From Streptomyces sp. GQFP (GTDB lineage Bacteria > Actinomycetota > Actinomycetes > Streptomycetales > Streptomycetaceae): 64,000 bases of DNA. The notes beneath the pieces are model-generated. The model was not told the DNA's origin and ran no database searches. It saw only the letters and a program-made list of their open reading frames with translations. The translations under genes and the position numbers were made by a program. Below are positions 46,555 through 55,377 of the stretch, piece after piece (the stretch's first letter is position 1; the number at the start of each line of letters is the position of its first letter). Where the stretch lies: contig NZ_CP089312.1 in NCBI RefSeq assembly GCF_021545335.1, positions 5,642,001 to 5,706,000 of the forward strand, given 5' to 3'.

Positions 46555-49113
46555 TTACGGCTGGTCGTCCGCCAGCTCCGCCACGCCCGTGACCCGGTGC
46601 AACGGGTACGTCCGTACCTCGTCCGCGGTGTGGTCGTACGCCGTCACGAAGCCGCCCTCCACGCGGATCGGCGCGATGACGCGTTGACTGGCGGAGCCCT
46701 CCGCGTTGACGTACCCGATCCACACCGCCTCGCCGGTCATCACGGCGGCCTGCATGGTGGCCAGGGTCTCGGCGGAGCTGGTGCGCGGGAGGTCGCCGTT
46801 CGCGGCCGGGGTCTCCGTCGGCTTGCGCGGGGTCGTCGAGGCCAGGTCACCCGCCCTGATCGCGCGGATCGCCGCCGAGAGCAGCGTGCCGTCGGGCGCC
46901 GGCGGGCCGTCCGGCACCGGGTCCGGGGCCGTGCGCGGCGGGGTGCGATGGGCGTGGGCGCGGGTGATCAGGACGTCGCCCTCGGCGGACTCGGCGGCCG
47001 GCGCGAACCCCATGCCGCGCAGACCGTCGAGGAGCGTCGCCGGGTCGGTCTGGGCCGCCAGCACCGTCGGCGCCAGGCGCCGCAGCCGCAGATTCGCGGA
47101 CCGCTTGTCGGCCAGGATCTCGCTGAGCACCGAGTCGTCGTCGCAGCGCACGTACGCCGAGGCCGCGCCGATCCGCAGATGCCCGTGTCTGCGGGCCACG
47201 TCGTCGATGAGGTAGGCGAGGGGCTGCGGGACCGGCGTACGGGAGTGGGCGGTCAGGAAGTCGTGCAGGTCGGAGGCGGAGCGGCCGGCGTCCAGGGCAC
47301 GGCGTACGGAGCCCGGGGTGAAGCGGTAGACCGTCGCGCCGCCCTTCGACTCGACGTCCGCGAGCACGTCGAGCATCTCGGCCAGCGGGCGCTCGAGCGG
47401 GCCCGGGGCCACCGCCGTCAGGTCGGCCTGGAGCAGGACGTGGTCGAGCGGCTCGGGGAGGAGGGGGGTGAGGAGACGGGCGGCCGTCGCGGAGGCGGTG
47501 GCCTGCTCGGGGGCGGTGAGGGGTTCCGGGGCGGGATGCCGGTGATGGTGGACCGGGAGTTTGTCGCCGGGGCCGGCAGCTACTGGCTCGGGCGCCTTCG
47601 ACGGAGCCGACGGGAGGCCCAGGAGAGCCCGGCCCTGTGCGGAGAGCGCGCCCCGGCCCGTGACGCCCAGCGACTCGGCCTCGGACAGGGTCCAGCGGGC
47701 GAGCCGGGTGCGCAGATCCTCGTCGCCGTCTCCCCCCAGGGACCGGTCCTGCTGCGGGCCGCGCGTCGGACGCTCCCAGTGCAGGCGGGCCAGCACCGAC
47801 TCGACGGTCGGCGAGGTGCCCTCCGGGAGGGCCGCCAGGAGGGTCAGCACCCGGTGCCGTACCTCCGGCGCCGCCGACCGGTCCAGGCCCGGCCCGAGCG
47901 CGGACAGCGTCCGGTCCTTGGTGTCCCGGCCGCCGATCACCCCGGCCGTCCGGGTCGCCGTCAGCCAGGCCTCCGCGAGCCGCGCCCAGCGCGTGGCGGC
48001 GGGCAGCTCCAGCCACTCGTCGTACGCCGGGGTCGCCGCGTACCGCTCGTCGGCCTCGCCGTCGGACGCCAACAGGCCCGCCGCGTAGGCGAGTTCGACC
48101 CAGAAGGCGGCCACCGGCTCGGAGAGGTCGAGGGCGACGGCCGTCCGCTTGAGATCACGGACGCTGAGCCCACCGGCCCGCAGCACCGCGGGCCCGCCCT
48201 CGTCCCACTCCTTCAGCAGCTCCTCGACGGTCGTGAGCGCGGTGTACGCCTGCCCGGCCGCCGCGTTGTCCACAACCTGTGGACGATGGGTCGCGGCCGG
48301 CTCGACACCCGGCGGCAACGGCTCGGTCGTACGGTGCGCCCGGCCCTCGCGCAGATGCAGGGCCACTTCGCGTGGCAGTACGACGGTGCCGGGCGCCGTG
48401 GGCAGCAGCAGCCCCCGATCCAGCAACAGGCGCAGATGCGCGGCCGGTTCGGCGGTGACCTGGCCGTACGGCGGCCCCCAGACCAGCCGCCGCAGGACGT
48501 CGACCGAGTCCGGGGAGGTGGAGTCGAGCAGCGCGGCCATCCGCTTGCGGTCCGTGAACAGGGCGGTCAGCGAGGCCACCGCGCTCACCGAGTCGTGCGT
48601 CGACGTGAGCCCCGCCGTCGTCACGATCTCCTGGATCCGCCCCGGCGACATGCCCGCCGTCGCCTCCGCGACCGTCGGGCCGAGCCCTGTCGGGGACGGA
48701 TGCTGCGGCGAGGGCGCCAGCAGCTCACGGGCCGTACGGACGAGGCGGAGGCGGTCCGTCCCGCCCCACACCAGGGCCTGCTCGCGCAGCACGGTCAGGG
48801 CACGGGGGAGGGCGGTGGCCACGGCCGGATCACCGGCGTCGCCCGCGAGCAGGGCCAGCAGGTCGTCGTACGCCGCCGGGTCCGGGGCGACGGCCAGTGC
48901 CTGTGCCGTCTGGAGGGTGAACCTGTCCAGGCGCTCCAGGGCGCGTACGACCGACGCACGCGTGCCCGCGCGGGTGGCCAGCTGGGTGAGGTCGGTCGGG
49001 ACGGGGGTGATGAGGTCGGGACGGCTGCGCAGCAGCGCGGCCAGGGACGCGTCGTCCCGCGCGCGAAGCGCTTCCGCGAGTGAACGCGGCGCCGGTGTCT
49101 CCTCGGTGCTCAT
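46555..49113 (-). CDS. Helicase-associated (XPB/Ssl2-like N-terminal domain) protein
   Basis: This 852-aa protein has no helicase motor: no Walker A is visible. The N-terminal ~200 residues are helical (Ser-Leu-Ala-Glu-Ala-Leu-Arg-Ala-Arg-Asp). The region around residues 530-640 resembles the XPB/Ssl2 N-terminal domain (Leu-Leu-Gln-Ala-Asp-Leu-Thr-Ala-Val-Ala-Pro-Gly). The C-terminal ~65 residues (Trp-Ile-Gly-Tyr-Val-Asn-Ala-Glu-Gly) look WYL-like. Such proteins are conserved beside actinobacterial XPB and are probably its partner. I prefer the ATG at 49113; a GTG three codons earlier is also possible. Confidence 0.87.
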   Translation of the reverse strand: MSTEETPAPRSLAEALRARDDASLAALLRSRPDLITPVPTDLTQLATRAGTRASVVRALERLDRFTLQTAQALAVAPDPAAYDDLLALLAGDAGDPAVATALPRALTVLREQALVWGGTDRLRLVRTARELLAPSPQHPSPTGLGPTVAEATAGMSPGRIQEIVTTAGLTSTHDSVSAVASLTALFTDRKRMAALLDSTSPDSVDVLRRLVWGPPYGQVTAEPAAHLRLLLDRGLLLPTAPGTVVLPREVALHLREGRAHRTTEPLPPGVEPAATHRPQVVDNAAAGQAYTALTTVEELLKEWDEGGPAVLRAGGLSVRDLKRTAVALDLSEPVAAFWVELAYAAGLLASDGEADERYAATPAYDEWLELPAATRWARLAEAWLTATRTAGVIGGRDTKDRTLSALGPGLDRSAAPEVRHRVLTLLAALPEGTSPTVESVLARLHWERPTRGPQQDRSLGGDGDEDLRTRLARWTLSEAESLGVTGRGALSAQGRALLGLPSAPSKAPEPVAAGPGDKLPVHHHRHPAPEPLTAPEQATASATAARLLTPLLPEPLDHVLLQADLTAVAPGPLERPLAEMLDVLADVESKGGATVYRFTPGSVRRALDAGRSASDLHDFLTAHSRTPVPQPLAYLIDDVARRHGHLRIGAASAYVRCDDDSVLSEILADKRSANLRLRRLAPTVLAAQTDPATLLDGLRGMGFAPAAESAEGDVLITRAHAHRTPPRTAPDPVPDGPPAPDGTLLSAAIRAIRAGDLASTTPRKPTETPAANGDLPRTSSAETLATMQAAVMTGEAVWIGYVNAEGSASQRVIAPIRVEGGFVTAYDHTADEVRTYPLHRVTGVAELADDQP

Positions 49114-49165
49114 CCCGCCCACGGTAGCGGGTGGTGCGGGTGGGCGGGGGTGCGCGCCGTGTGGG

Positions 49166-49323
49166 GTTCGCCCCCGCCGCCCCTACCCATACCCATCCTC
49201 GGGGGCTCCGCCCCCGAACCCCCGCTCCTCAAACGCCGGAGGGGCTGAATACCCAGCCGTAGCGGGGGTCTGGGGGCGCAGCCCCCAGGGATGGGACGGG
49301 TAGGGGCGGCGGGGGCGAGGAAA
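49166..49323. repeat. Long palindromic intergenic repeat, copy 2
   Basis: This element is built from the same parts as 32262-32459: outer arms TTCGCCCCCGCCGCCCCTAC and mirror, the GGGGGC-loop-GCCCCC hairpins, and CCGCTCCTCAAACGCCGG, here in the opposite order. Unlike copy 1, it lies between two divergently transcribed genes, so it cannot be only a terminator. Confidence 0.85.
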
Positions 49324-49351
49324 GGCGGTCCGGCCGGTAACGTCTGACTTC

Positions 49352-50362
49352 GTGGGTATCGAGAGCGATCAGGTCGTCTACGAGTATCTGAGCAAGGTCG
49401 GAGACCTGGCCCAGCAGCGCCAGTTGCCGTCCGGCGACCGTATGCGCCTCGTCTCGGGGCTGCGGGACGAGATCGACCGCCGCCGCGCCAAGGCCCCGGT
49501 CGACAGCCCCGCCTCCGTACGCCGCATCCTCGACCGCATCGGCACCCCCGACGAGGTCGTCGCCGGCATCGGCGGCGGCGCCCCCGAAGCACCGCGCGCC
49601 TCCGTCCCCGTACAACGCGATCGCGACGAGCCCCAGCGCAAGGGCAAGGGGCTCGGCCGCCTCGTACCGCGCCCGCGCCCCGCGGAGACGGGGGCGGGGA
49701 CGGGGACCGAGACCGACGTGTTCGCTCCCTTTCCCTCCGAAGGAGACCTCGCCCCGCCCCAGCTCACCGGCACCGACGTACCCGGCGACACGGACTGGTG
49801 GTTGACCGGCAGTGGCAGGGGCTCGCTCACGGACACCGACAGCCTTCCGGCCGGGTTCGTCGGCGGGGTCGAGATCCCCGACCTGCTCAGGCCGGCGCGA
49901 CCGAGACTGGACAAGCCGCAGGCCAAGCCCGCCGACGAGCCAGTCGAGCAGGCGGCCGAGTCCGACGAGGCCGAGAAGGGCGCTCCCCGGCGGCGTCTCC
50001 GGCTGCGCCTCCCCGTCCCCGCCGGCCGCTGGACCAACCCCCTGCTCCTCCTCGCCGCCGGCCTCCTTGTCGCGGGAGCGGTCCTCGGCAACCTCTACGC
50101 CCTGCTCGTCGGGTGGGCCATCGCCTACGCCTCGCGCCGGCTCTCCCAGGCCGAGACCAAGTGGGCGGTCGTCTACCTCCCGGGCGCGGCGGTCGCCGCC
50201 GGTGCCGGGTGGCTGTGGGGGCGTACGCAGGGCCGCTGGGGCGATCCCATCGTCGAGGGGCACATGAACGAGGCCCTCACCGAGACCTGGCCCTGGGTCG
50301 TCCGGGGGGCCGCCGTCGCCTCCGCGCTCTTCCTGGTCTGGCGTTCCCAGCGCCCACGCTGA
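49352..50362 (+). CDS. Membrane protein with N-terminal HAAS-like domain
   Basis: This 336-aa protein has a helical N-terminal ~65 residues (Tyr-Leu-Ser-Lys-Val-Gly-Asp-Leu, then Leu-Arg-Asp-Glu-Ile-Asp-Arg-Arg and Ile-Gly-Thr-Pro-Asp-Glu-Val-Val), typical of the HAAS domains that link to signalling proteins. A long charged, Pro-rich linker (70-230) follows, then three or four membrane helices (about 232-335). GTG start at 49352; the ribosome site is weak. Function unknown; context gives no partner. Confidence 0.8.
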   Translation: MGIESDQVVYEYLSKVGDLAQQRQLPSGDRMRLVSGLRDEIDRRRAKAPVDSPASVRRILDRIGTPDEVVAGIGGGAPEAPRASVPVQRDRDEPQRKGKGLGRLVPRPRPAETGAGTGTETDVFAPFPSEGDLAPPQLTGTDVPGDTDWWLTGSGRGSLTDTDSLPAGFVGGVEIPDLLRPARPRLDKPQAKPADEPVEQAAESDEAEKGAPRRRLRLRLPVPAGRWTNPLLLLAAGLLVAGAVLGNLYALLVGWAIAYASRRLSQAETKWAVVYLPGAAVAAGAGWLWGRTQGRWGDPIVEGHMNEALTETWPWVVRGAAVASALFLVWRSQRPR

Positions 50363-50397
50363 AGACCGCTGTCTGCGCCTCCCGCACAATGGTGCAT

Positions 50398-51036
50398 ATG
50401 ACATCCACACGCCCCGGCCCGCTCACCGTCGGGTTCGACCTCGACATGACCCTCATCGACTCCCGGCCCGGCATCCACGCCTGCTATCTGGCGCTCGCCG
50501 AGCGGACGGGCACGTTCGTCGACGCCGATCTGGCCATTACGCGCCTCGGACCGCCGCTCGCGGACGAACTCGTGCACTGGTTTCCGGCCGATCGCATCGC
50601 GGAGATGAGCGACCTCTACCGGGAGATGTATCCGGCCATCGCCATCACCGCGACCCCCGCGATGACCGGCGCCCGTGAGGCGATAGCGGCCGTACGGGAG
50701 TCAGGTGGGCGCGCGATCGTCGTCACCGCCAAGTACGAACCGAACGCCAAGCTGCACCTCGCGCACCTCGGGATCGAGCCCGACGCGGTCATCGGGAACC
50801 TCTGGGCCGAGCAGAAGGCGGTGGCGCTGCGCGAGCACGGCGCGAGCGTGTACGTCGGCGACCACGTGGGGGACGTACGCGGCGCACGCACCGCCGGTGC
50901 CCTGTCCGTGGCCGTGCCCACCGGGCCCTGCGACGCCGCTGAGCTGCGCGAGGCGGGCGCGGACGTCGTCCTCGACGACCTCACCCACTTCCCGGCCTGG
51001 CTGGCCGCCTACAGCGGTGTGGACGCGCGCGCCTGA
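50398..51036 (+). CDS. HAD-superfamily phosphatase
   Basis: This 212-aa haloacid dehalogenase-type hydrolase has motif I Phe-Asp-Leu-Asp-Met-Thr-Leu-Ile-Asp, motif II in Ile-Val-Val-Thr-Ala-Lys and motif IV Tyr-Val-Gly-Asp-His-Val-Gly-Asp. The cap between motifs I and II is the small helical type of phosphoglycolate-phosphatase relatives. The ATG at 50398 is the likely start, though another lies three codons upstream; neither has a clear ribosome site. Substrate not predictable. It overlaps the end of a small reverse-strand gene by 28 bp. Confidence 0.92.
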   Translation: MTSTRPGPLTVGFDLDMTLIDSRPGIHACYLALAERTGTFVDADLAITRLGPPLADELVHWFPADRIAEMSDLYREMYPAIAITATPAMTGAREAIAAVRESGGRAIVVTAKYEPNAKLHLAHLGIEPDAVIGNLWAEQKAVALREHGASVYVGDHVGDVRGARTAGALSVAVPTGPCDAAELREAGADVVLDDLTHFPAWLAAYSGVDARA

Positions 51037-51263
51037 CGCCTGCCCTCGGCCACCGACTGGAGGACGCCCGCGGCCGCGACGAGGAAGCCGACGCCCATCA
51101 GCATGCTCAAACCGAACATGTACGTCGGGAATGGCGTCGTACCGAGGAGGAATGGGGCCACGGTGACCAAAGTGGCCACCGTACCGACGAAGAACACGAT
51201 GGCACCGACACGGATCAGCCGATCTCCGGCCGCGGCGGAATTCGTTTGGGTTTTGTCACGCAC
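51009..51263 (-). CDS. Small membrane protein, two helices
   Basis: This 84-aa protein has two hydrophobic helices (about residues 16-37 and 48-68) separated by a short loop with Gly-Thr-Thr-Pro-Phe-Pro-Thr-Tyr. The GTG at 51263 begins Val-Arg-Asp-Lys-Thr-Gln-Thr-Asn. I recognise it only as a conserved small streptomycete membrane protein located between the HAD and cold-shock genes. No function can be proposed. Confidence 0.75.
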   Translation of the reverse strand: MRDKTQTNSAAAGDRLIRVGAIVFFVGTVATLVTVAPFLLGTTPFPTYMFGLSMLMGVGFLVAAAGVLQSVAEGRRQARASTPL

Positions 51264-51308
51264 TCGACCAGGGTAGTTCCCTGCCCGAAGGAACAACGCA
51301 GCGACGTC

Positions 51309-51336
51309 TTGTCACCTGCCTGCAGCCCATTAGCCT
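51309..51336 (+). promoter_or_regulatory. Vegetative-type promoter of the cold-shock-domain gene
   Basis: TTGTCA (51309-51314) and TAGCCT (51331-51336) are 16 bp apart, close to the HrdB consensus. They lie about 100 bp upstream of the GTG start, leaving room for the leader typical of cold-shock mRNAs. Confidence 0.45.
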
Positions 51337-51438
51337 TGGTACCGGCGGGTCCAGCGACCCGCCCAAGTGCTATCAGCGCTCGTTTTCCTCCAGCAGCCCG
51401 AAGCAGTTTTCCGACGAGTACGAGGACGAGGAACAGAC

Positions 51439-51822
51439 GTGCCCACCGGCAAGGTCAAGTGGTTCAACAGTGAGAAGGGCTTCGGCTTTCTCTCCCGCGA
51501 CGACGGCGGTGACGTCTTCGTCCATTCCTCGGTCCTGCCCGCCGGAGTCGATTCCCTCAAGCCGGGCCAGCGCGTCGAGTTCGGAGTTGTCGCCGGGCAA
51601 CGCGGTGACCAGGCACTTTCGGTCGTGATCCTGGATCCGACCCCGTCGGTCGCGGCGGCCCAGCGCAAGAAGCCCGACGAACTGGCGTCCATCGTCCAGG
51701 ACTTGACGACCGTCCTGGAGAACATCACCCCGATGCTGGAAAGGGGCCGTTACCCTGACAAGGCCTCCGGCGCGAAGATCGCCGGCCTGCTGCGGGCGGT
51801 CGCCGACCAGTTGGATGTGTAA
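51439..51822 (+). CDS. Cold-shock domain protein with C-terminal extension
   Basis: In this 127-aa protein residues 1-67 are a cold-shock domain (Val-Lys-Trp-Phe-Asn, Lys-Gly-Phe-Gly-Phe-Leu, Val-Phe-Val-His). The remaining ~60 residues form a helical extension (Leu-Ala-Ser-Ile-Val-Gln-Asp-Leu-Thr-Thr-Val-Leu) not found in plain cold-shock proteins. I recall this layout as conserved in Streptomyces (scoF3 locus) beside mqnD. The GTG at 51439 follows GAGGA by 6 nt. Confidence 0.92.
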   Translation: MPTGKVKWFNSEKGFGFLSRDDGGDVFVHSSVLPAGVDSLKPGQRVEFGVVAGQRGDQALSVVILDPTPSVAAAQRKKPDELASIVQDLTTVLENITPMLERGRYPDKASGAKIAGLLRAVADQLDV

Positions 51823-51858
51823 GGCGGCTTTGGAGAGACTCTGGAGATTCGCAGAGTT

Positions 51859-52728
51859 CTAGGGGAAATCGAGTGCGTTCGGGCCGAGGGGCGGCACCAG
51901 TCCCTCGGCCGCCGCGCGGGTCAACAGCCCCCTGACCGCCGCATAGCCGTCCTCGCCGAGGTCGGCGGTGAACTCGTTGACGTACAGGCCGATGTGCTGG
52001 TCGGCGACCTTCGGGTCCATTTCCTGGGCGTGCTCCAGGACGTAGGCCCTGGAGGCCTCCGGGTCGTCCCAGGCGGCTCGTACGGACGTCCGGGCGGACT
52101 GGGCCAGGAGTTCCAGGGTCTCCGTCCCCAGCGAGCGCTTGGCGATGATCGCGCCGAGCGGGATCGGCAGGCCGGTCGTCGACTCCCAGTGTTCGCCCAT
52201 GTCCGCGAGCTTGTGCAGGCCGTAGTTCTGGTACGTGAAGCGCGCCTCGTGGATGACCAGCCCGGCGTCGACCTTCCCGTCCCGCACGGCGGGCATGATC
52301 TCGTGGAACGGCATCACGACCACCCGTCCGACTCCGCCGGGGATCGTGTCCGCCGCCCACAGGCGGAACAGCAGGTACGCCGTCGACCGCTCGCTCGGGA
52401 CGGCGACCGTACGGCCGGTCAGGTCCGCCCCCGCCTCCCGCGTGAGCACCAGTGGGCCGCAGCCCCGGCCCAGCGCGCCCCCGCAGGGCAGCAGCGCGTA
52501 CTCGTCGAGGACGTACGGCAGCACGGCGTACGACACCTTCAGCACGTCGAACTCGCCGCGCTCGGCCATGCCGTTGGTGATGTCGATGTCCGCGAAGGTC
52601 ACGTCGAGCGCGGGCGCGCCCGGCACCCGGCCATGGGCCCAGGCGTCGAAGACGAAGGTGTCGTTCGGGCAGGGCGAGTACGCGATCCGCAGTCGACGTT
52701 CAGTTTCCGGGGTCACTTGGGTGCTCAT
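51859..52728 (-). CDS. mqnD: 1,4-Dihydroxy-6-naphthoate synthase
   Basis: This 289-aa enzyme of the futalosine menaquinone pathway converts cyclic dehypoxanthinyl futalosine to 1,4-dihydroxy-6-naphthoate. The start Ile-Ala-Tyr-Ser-Pro-Cys-Pro-Asn-Asp-Thr-Phe is diagnostic, and the periplasmic-binding-protein-like fold shows Val-Pro-Ser-Glu-Arg-Ser-Thr-Ala and the catalytic His in Leu-Val-Ile-His-Glu-Ala-Arg. It overlaps the end of mqnB by 29 bp on the same strand. MqnA and MqnC genes are elsewhere, as usual in Streptomyces. Confidence 0.95.
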   Translation of the reverse strand: MSTQVTPETERRLRIAYSPCPNDTFVFDAWAHGRVPGAPALDVTFADIDITNGMAERGEFDVLKVSYAVLPYVLDEYALLPCGGALGRGCGPLVLTREAGADLTGRTVAVPSERSTAYLLFRLWAADTIPGGVGRVVVMPFHEIMPAVRDGKVDAGLVIHEARFTYQNYGLHKLADMGEHWESTTGLPIPLGAIIAKRSLGTETLELLAQSARTSVRAAWDDPEASRAYVLEHAQEMDPKVADQHIGLYVNEFTADLGEDGYAAVRGLLTRAAAEGLVPPLGPNALDFP

Positions 52729-53404
52729 GTGGGTTCCAACTCTCCAGTACCGGTCCGAGCTTCCCGAAGGCCTCCGTCAGGGCCTTCAGTGCCTCGCCGA
52801 TGCGCCAGGCCGCCCGGTCTCGGGGGCCCACGGGGTTCGACACCGCCCTGATCTCCAGTACCGGTACGTCGTGCGCCGCGGCGGCCTCGGCCACGCCGAA
52901 GCCCTCCATCGCCTCGGCCAGGGCGCCGGGGTGCCGGGTGCGTAGTTCGGCGGCGCGTTCGGCGCTGCCGGTGACGGTGGAGACGGTCAGGACGGTGCCG
53001 GTGCGGGCGCCTGTCACGGCCGTGAGATCCCGTACGAGTGATTCCGGCGGACGGTGGGTGACGGTGCCGAAGCCGAGACCGGTGACCGGAACGAAGCCCT
53101 CCGGGGTCTCGGCGCCCAGGTCCGCGACGGTGATCTCGTCGGCGACGACCAGCGAGCCGACCGGCGCCTCCGGCTGGAAACCGCCGGCGATGCCCGCCGA
53201 GACGACCAGGCCGTACGGGGTGCCGCGGAGGGCGGCCGTGGTGAGCGCGGTGGCGGTGGACGCGGCGGCGGCCGCCGGGCCCACTCCCACGGCGATGATG
53301 TCGATCCCCACCGGATCTGCGAACGCCTGTGCCACCGCGTCCCGTTCGGCGGGGACCGCGGTGGCGATCAGGACTCGTACCCCTCGTACGCCCGACGTGG
53401 TCAG
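52700..53404 (-). CDS. mqnB: Futalosine hydrolase, probably starting at CTG
   Basis: This 234-aa nucleoside phosphorylase-fold enzyme removes hypoxanthine from futalosine. It shows Ala-Val-Pro-Ala-Glu-Arg-Asp-Ala-Val early, Val-Ser-Ala-Gly-Ile-Ala-Gly-Gly-Phe in the middle and the substrate-binding Glu-Ala-Met-Glu-Gly-Phe-Gly. Codon by codon, no ATG, GTG or TTG lies between the upstream stop and the conserved N-terminus. A CTG at 53404 overlaps the upstream TGA as CTGA, so it is the likely start by coupling. An upstream ATG at 53677 would require ~90 residues antisense-like to the DUF2771 gene and is implausible. Confidence 0.88.
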   Translation of the reverse strand: MTTSGVRGVRVLIATAVPAERDAVAQAFADPVGIDIIAVGVGPAAAAASTATALTTAALRGTPYGLVVSAGIAGGFQPEAPVGSLVVADEITVADLGAETPEGFVPVTGLGFGTVTHRPPESLVRDLTAVTGARTGTVLTVSTVTGSAERAAELRTRHPGALAEAMEGFGVAEAAAAHDVPVLEIRAVSNPVGPRDRAAWRIGEALKALTEAFGKLGPVLESWNPHEHPSDPGN

Positions 53405-53880
53405 GAGTCCTTCTTCAGGCGGAACGACCAGAGGCCGTTGACCTCGTTCTCGCCCTCCTTGACGGAGACGAGCGTCGAGTTTCCCTGGGCGCCGTACTGG
53501 GCGTTGAAGAAGACGCTGCCGGGGATCGTGCGGTACGTCTTGGTGCTGGAGTCGGTCAGCGGCTGACCGTTCATCAGGATCGTCCAGCCCTTGTCGGCGA
53601 TCTCCGGGTCGACACCGAAGCGCACGGTCTCGTCCGGGTCCACCTTGATGCTCTTGATGTCCGTGTCCTTGAGGCACGCGGCCACGTCGGCGGTCTTCAG
53701 CTCCTTGCCGTCGTCGTAGCAGGAGGCCTCCGAGTTCACCGAGGAACGGCCGACGGTGATCGTGGAGATCGGCGTCGGCTTGTCGCAGGCGGACAGGACG
53801 AGCAGTCCGGCACCAACGGCGGCGACGGCGGCAACAGCGCGGCGACGGCGCGCAGTGGAAGCGGAACGCAACGAGGTCAT
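53401..53880 (-). CDS. DUF2771 lipoprotein
   Basis: This 159-aa exported lipoprotein has a basic start, a hydrophobic stretch and the lipobox Val-Leu-Ser-Ala-Cys near residue 32, so it is anchored outside the membrane. The mature domain is beta-rich with two Cys (Ala-Ser-Cys-Tyr and Ala-Ala-Cys-Leu), as in DUF2771 proteins. Its stop overlaps the CTG proposed as the mqnB start. Function of the family is unknown; linkage with the menaquinone genes is recurrent in Streptomyces as I recall. Confidence 0.87.
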   Translation of the reverse strand: MTSLRSASTARRRRAVAAVAAVGAGLLVLSACDKPTPISTITVGRSSVNSEASCYDDGKELKTADVAACLKDTDIKSIKVDPDETVRFGVDPEIADKGWTILMNGQPLTDSSTKTYRTIPGSVFFNAQYGAQGNSTLVSVKEGENEVNGLWSFRLKKDS

Positions 53881-53952
53881 GGCCGAAGGCTATCGGGCAC
53901 CCGGGGCGCGGTTGTCACGTGGGTACGGCGTGCCGGGCCCCGGTGGGCGGCG

Positions 53953-55377
53953 TCAGGCGACGCGGGGGCGGGCGTGGCCTCCCTGGCGGGCCGAGCCGAT
54001 CAGGCCCTTGGCCGTGGTCAGCCAGCCCGTGGCGACGATCGCGGCGGCCACCCCGAGACCCAGGGTGCCGACCAGGGGCAGTGCGATACCGATCGCGCCG
54101 CCGAGCACCCAGGCCATCTGGAGCAGCGTCTCCGAGCGGGCGAACGCGGAGGAGCGGACCAGTTCGGGGACGTCCCGCTGGATCAGCGCGTCCAGAGACA
54201 GCTTGGCCAGGGCCTGGCAGAACCCGGCGACCGCCGCGAGGCAGGCCACAAGGGCGGCGCCGAAGAAGATCGCGGTGATGATCGTCGCGCAGAGGACCAC
54301 GGCGACGACGGTCACGACGATCAGCTCGGGCGCGCGCTGTTTCACGGCCGCCCCGACCGCCGTACCGAGCGCGTTGCCGACGCCCGCCGCGACAGCGACC
54401 ATGCCCAGCGACCACGCGGCGCTCTCGCCGGTCAGCGGGTGCTCGCGGAGCAGGAAGGCGAGGAAGAAGGTCAGGAAGCCCGAGAGGCAGCGCAGGGCGG
54501 CGTTGGCGCCGAGGGCGTGGGTGACGGCCGTACCGACCGTGCGCAGCCCCGGCCGCTTCACGGGGTGCAGGTGCGGCCCGTGCAGATGATCCGGGTCCGC
54601 CGCCAGCAGGGCGGTGTCCTCGCCCTTGGCGGAGTCCACCTTGGCCGGGAGCGTGAAGGACAGGAACGTACCCGCGATGAAGATCACGAAGGCGCCGTAG
54701 AGCGGCCAGCGTGGACCGAGGGCCTGGAGTCCGGCGCCGATGGGTGCGGCCACACCGGTGGCGAGCAGGCCGCTCAGCGTGACCCGCGAATTGGCCTTCA
54801 CGAGGGAGAAGCTGGGTGGGAGGAGGCGGGGGACCACCGCGCTGCGGACGACTCCGTACGCCTTTGACGCGACCAGGACGCCCAGTGCGGCCGGGTACAG
54901 CTCGAGGCTGCCCGTCGCGACCGCGCCGGCCAGGAGCAGGGCCAGGAGGGCGCGGGCGAGCATCGCGCCGGCCATCGCGGCGCGGCGGCCGTGCGGGAGG
55001 CGGTCGAGGAGGGGGCCGATCACGGGGGCGAGGAGGGTGAAGGGCGCCATGGTGATGCCGAGATAGATGGCGACGCGCCCGCGTGCCTCGTCGGTGGGGA
55101 CGGAGAAGAAGACGGTGGAGGCGAGGGCGACGGTGATCATCATGTCGCCGGCGCCGTTCACCGCGTGCAGTTCGATGAGCTTGCCGAGCCCGGACTCACC
55201 GGCCCCGTGCGCGTGCGTGGCTTTACGAATTCCCCGGGCGGTGCCGGTGACGGGGAAATGCAGGGCACGCCCGACCGCGCGCACGGATCCGTTCACCCGG
55301 TCCCGTGCGCCACGCCGGTTGCTCCCCTGGACCCCACCGACCCCGGTGGCGCCGTGGGGCGACCTCTCGCTTGCCAC
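53953..55377 (-). CDS. Major facilitator superfamily transporter
   Basis: This 474-aa protein has about 12 hydrophobic segments. The MFS loop motif is near residue 110 (Gly-Pro-Leu-Leu-Asp-Arg-Leu-Pro-His-Gly-Arg-Arg), and a charged central loop rich in His follows (Asp-His-Leu-His-Gly-Pro-His-Leu-His). The N-terminal ~60 residues before the first helix are polar and long. The GTG at 55377 is chosen because it precedes a coding-like stretch; its ribosome site is weak, and a later start is possible. Substrate unknown. Confidence 0.83.
   Translation of the reverse strand: MASERSPHGATGVGGVQGSNRRGARDRVNGSVRAVGRALHFPVTGTARGIRKATHAHGAGESGLGKLIELHAVNGAGDMMITVALASTVFFSVPTDEARGRVAIYLGITMAPFTLLAPVIGPLLDRLPHGRRAAMAGAMLARALLALLLAGAVATGSLELYPAALGVLVASKAYGVVRSAVVPRLLPPSFSLVKANSRVTLSGLLATGVAAPIGAGLQALGPRWPLYGAFVIFIAGTFLSFTLPAKVDSAKGEDTALLAADPDHLHGPHLHPVKRPGLRTVGTAVTHALGANAALRCLSGFLTFFLAFLLREHPLTGESAAWSLGMVAVAAGVGNALGTAVGAAVKQRAPELIVVTVVAVVLCATIITAIFFGAALVACLAAVAGFCQALAKLSLDALIQRDVPELVRSSAFARSETLLQMAWVLGGAIGIALPLVGTLGLGVAAAIVATGWLTTAKGLIGSARQGGHARPRVA

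Noticed and set aside
46597..49083. Long plus-strand frame opposite the helicase-associated gene
   Set aside because: Arg/Gly-rich shadow; the minus strand has a conserved domain and sensible composition.
52700..53677. mqnB starting at the ATG at 53677
   Set aside because: That would add ~90 residues that are antisense to the DUF2771 gene body and are Arg/Gln-rich, unlike any futalosine hydrolase.
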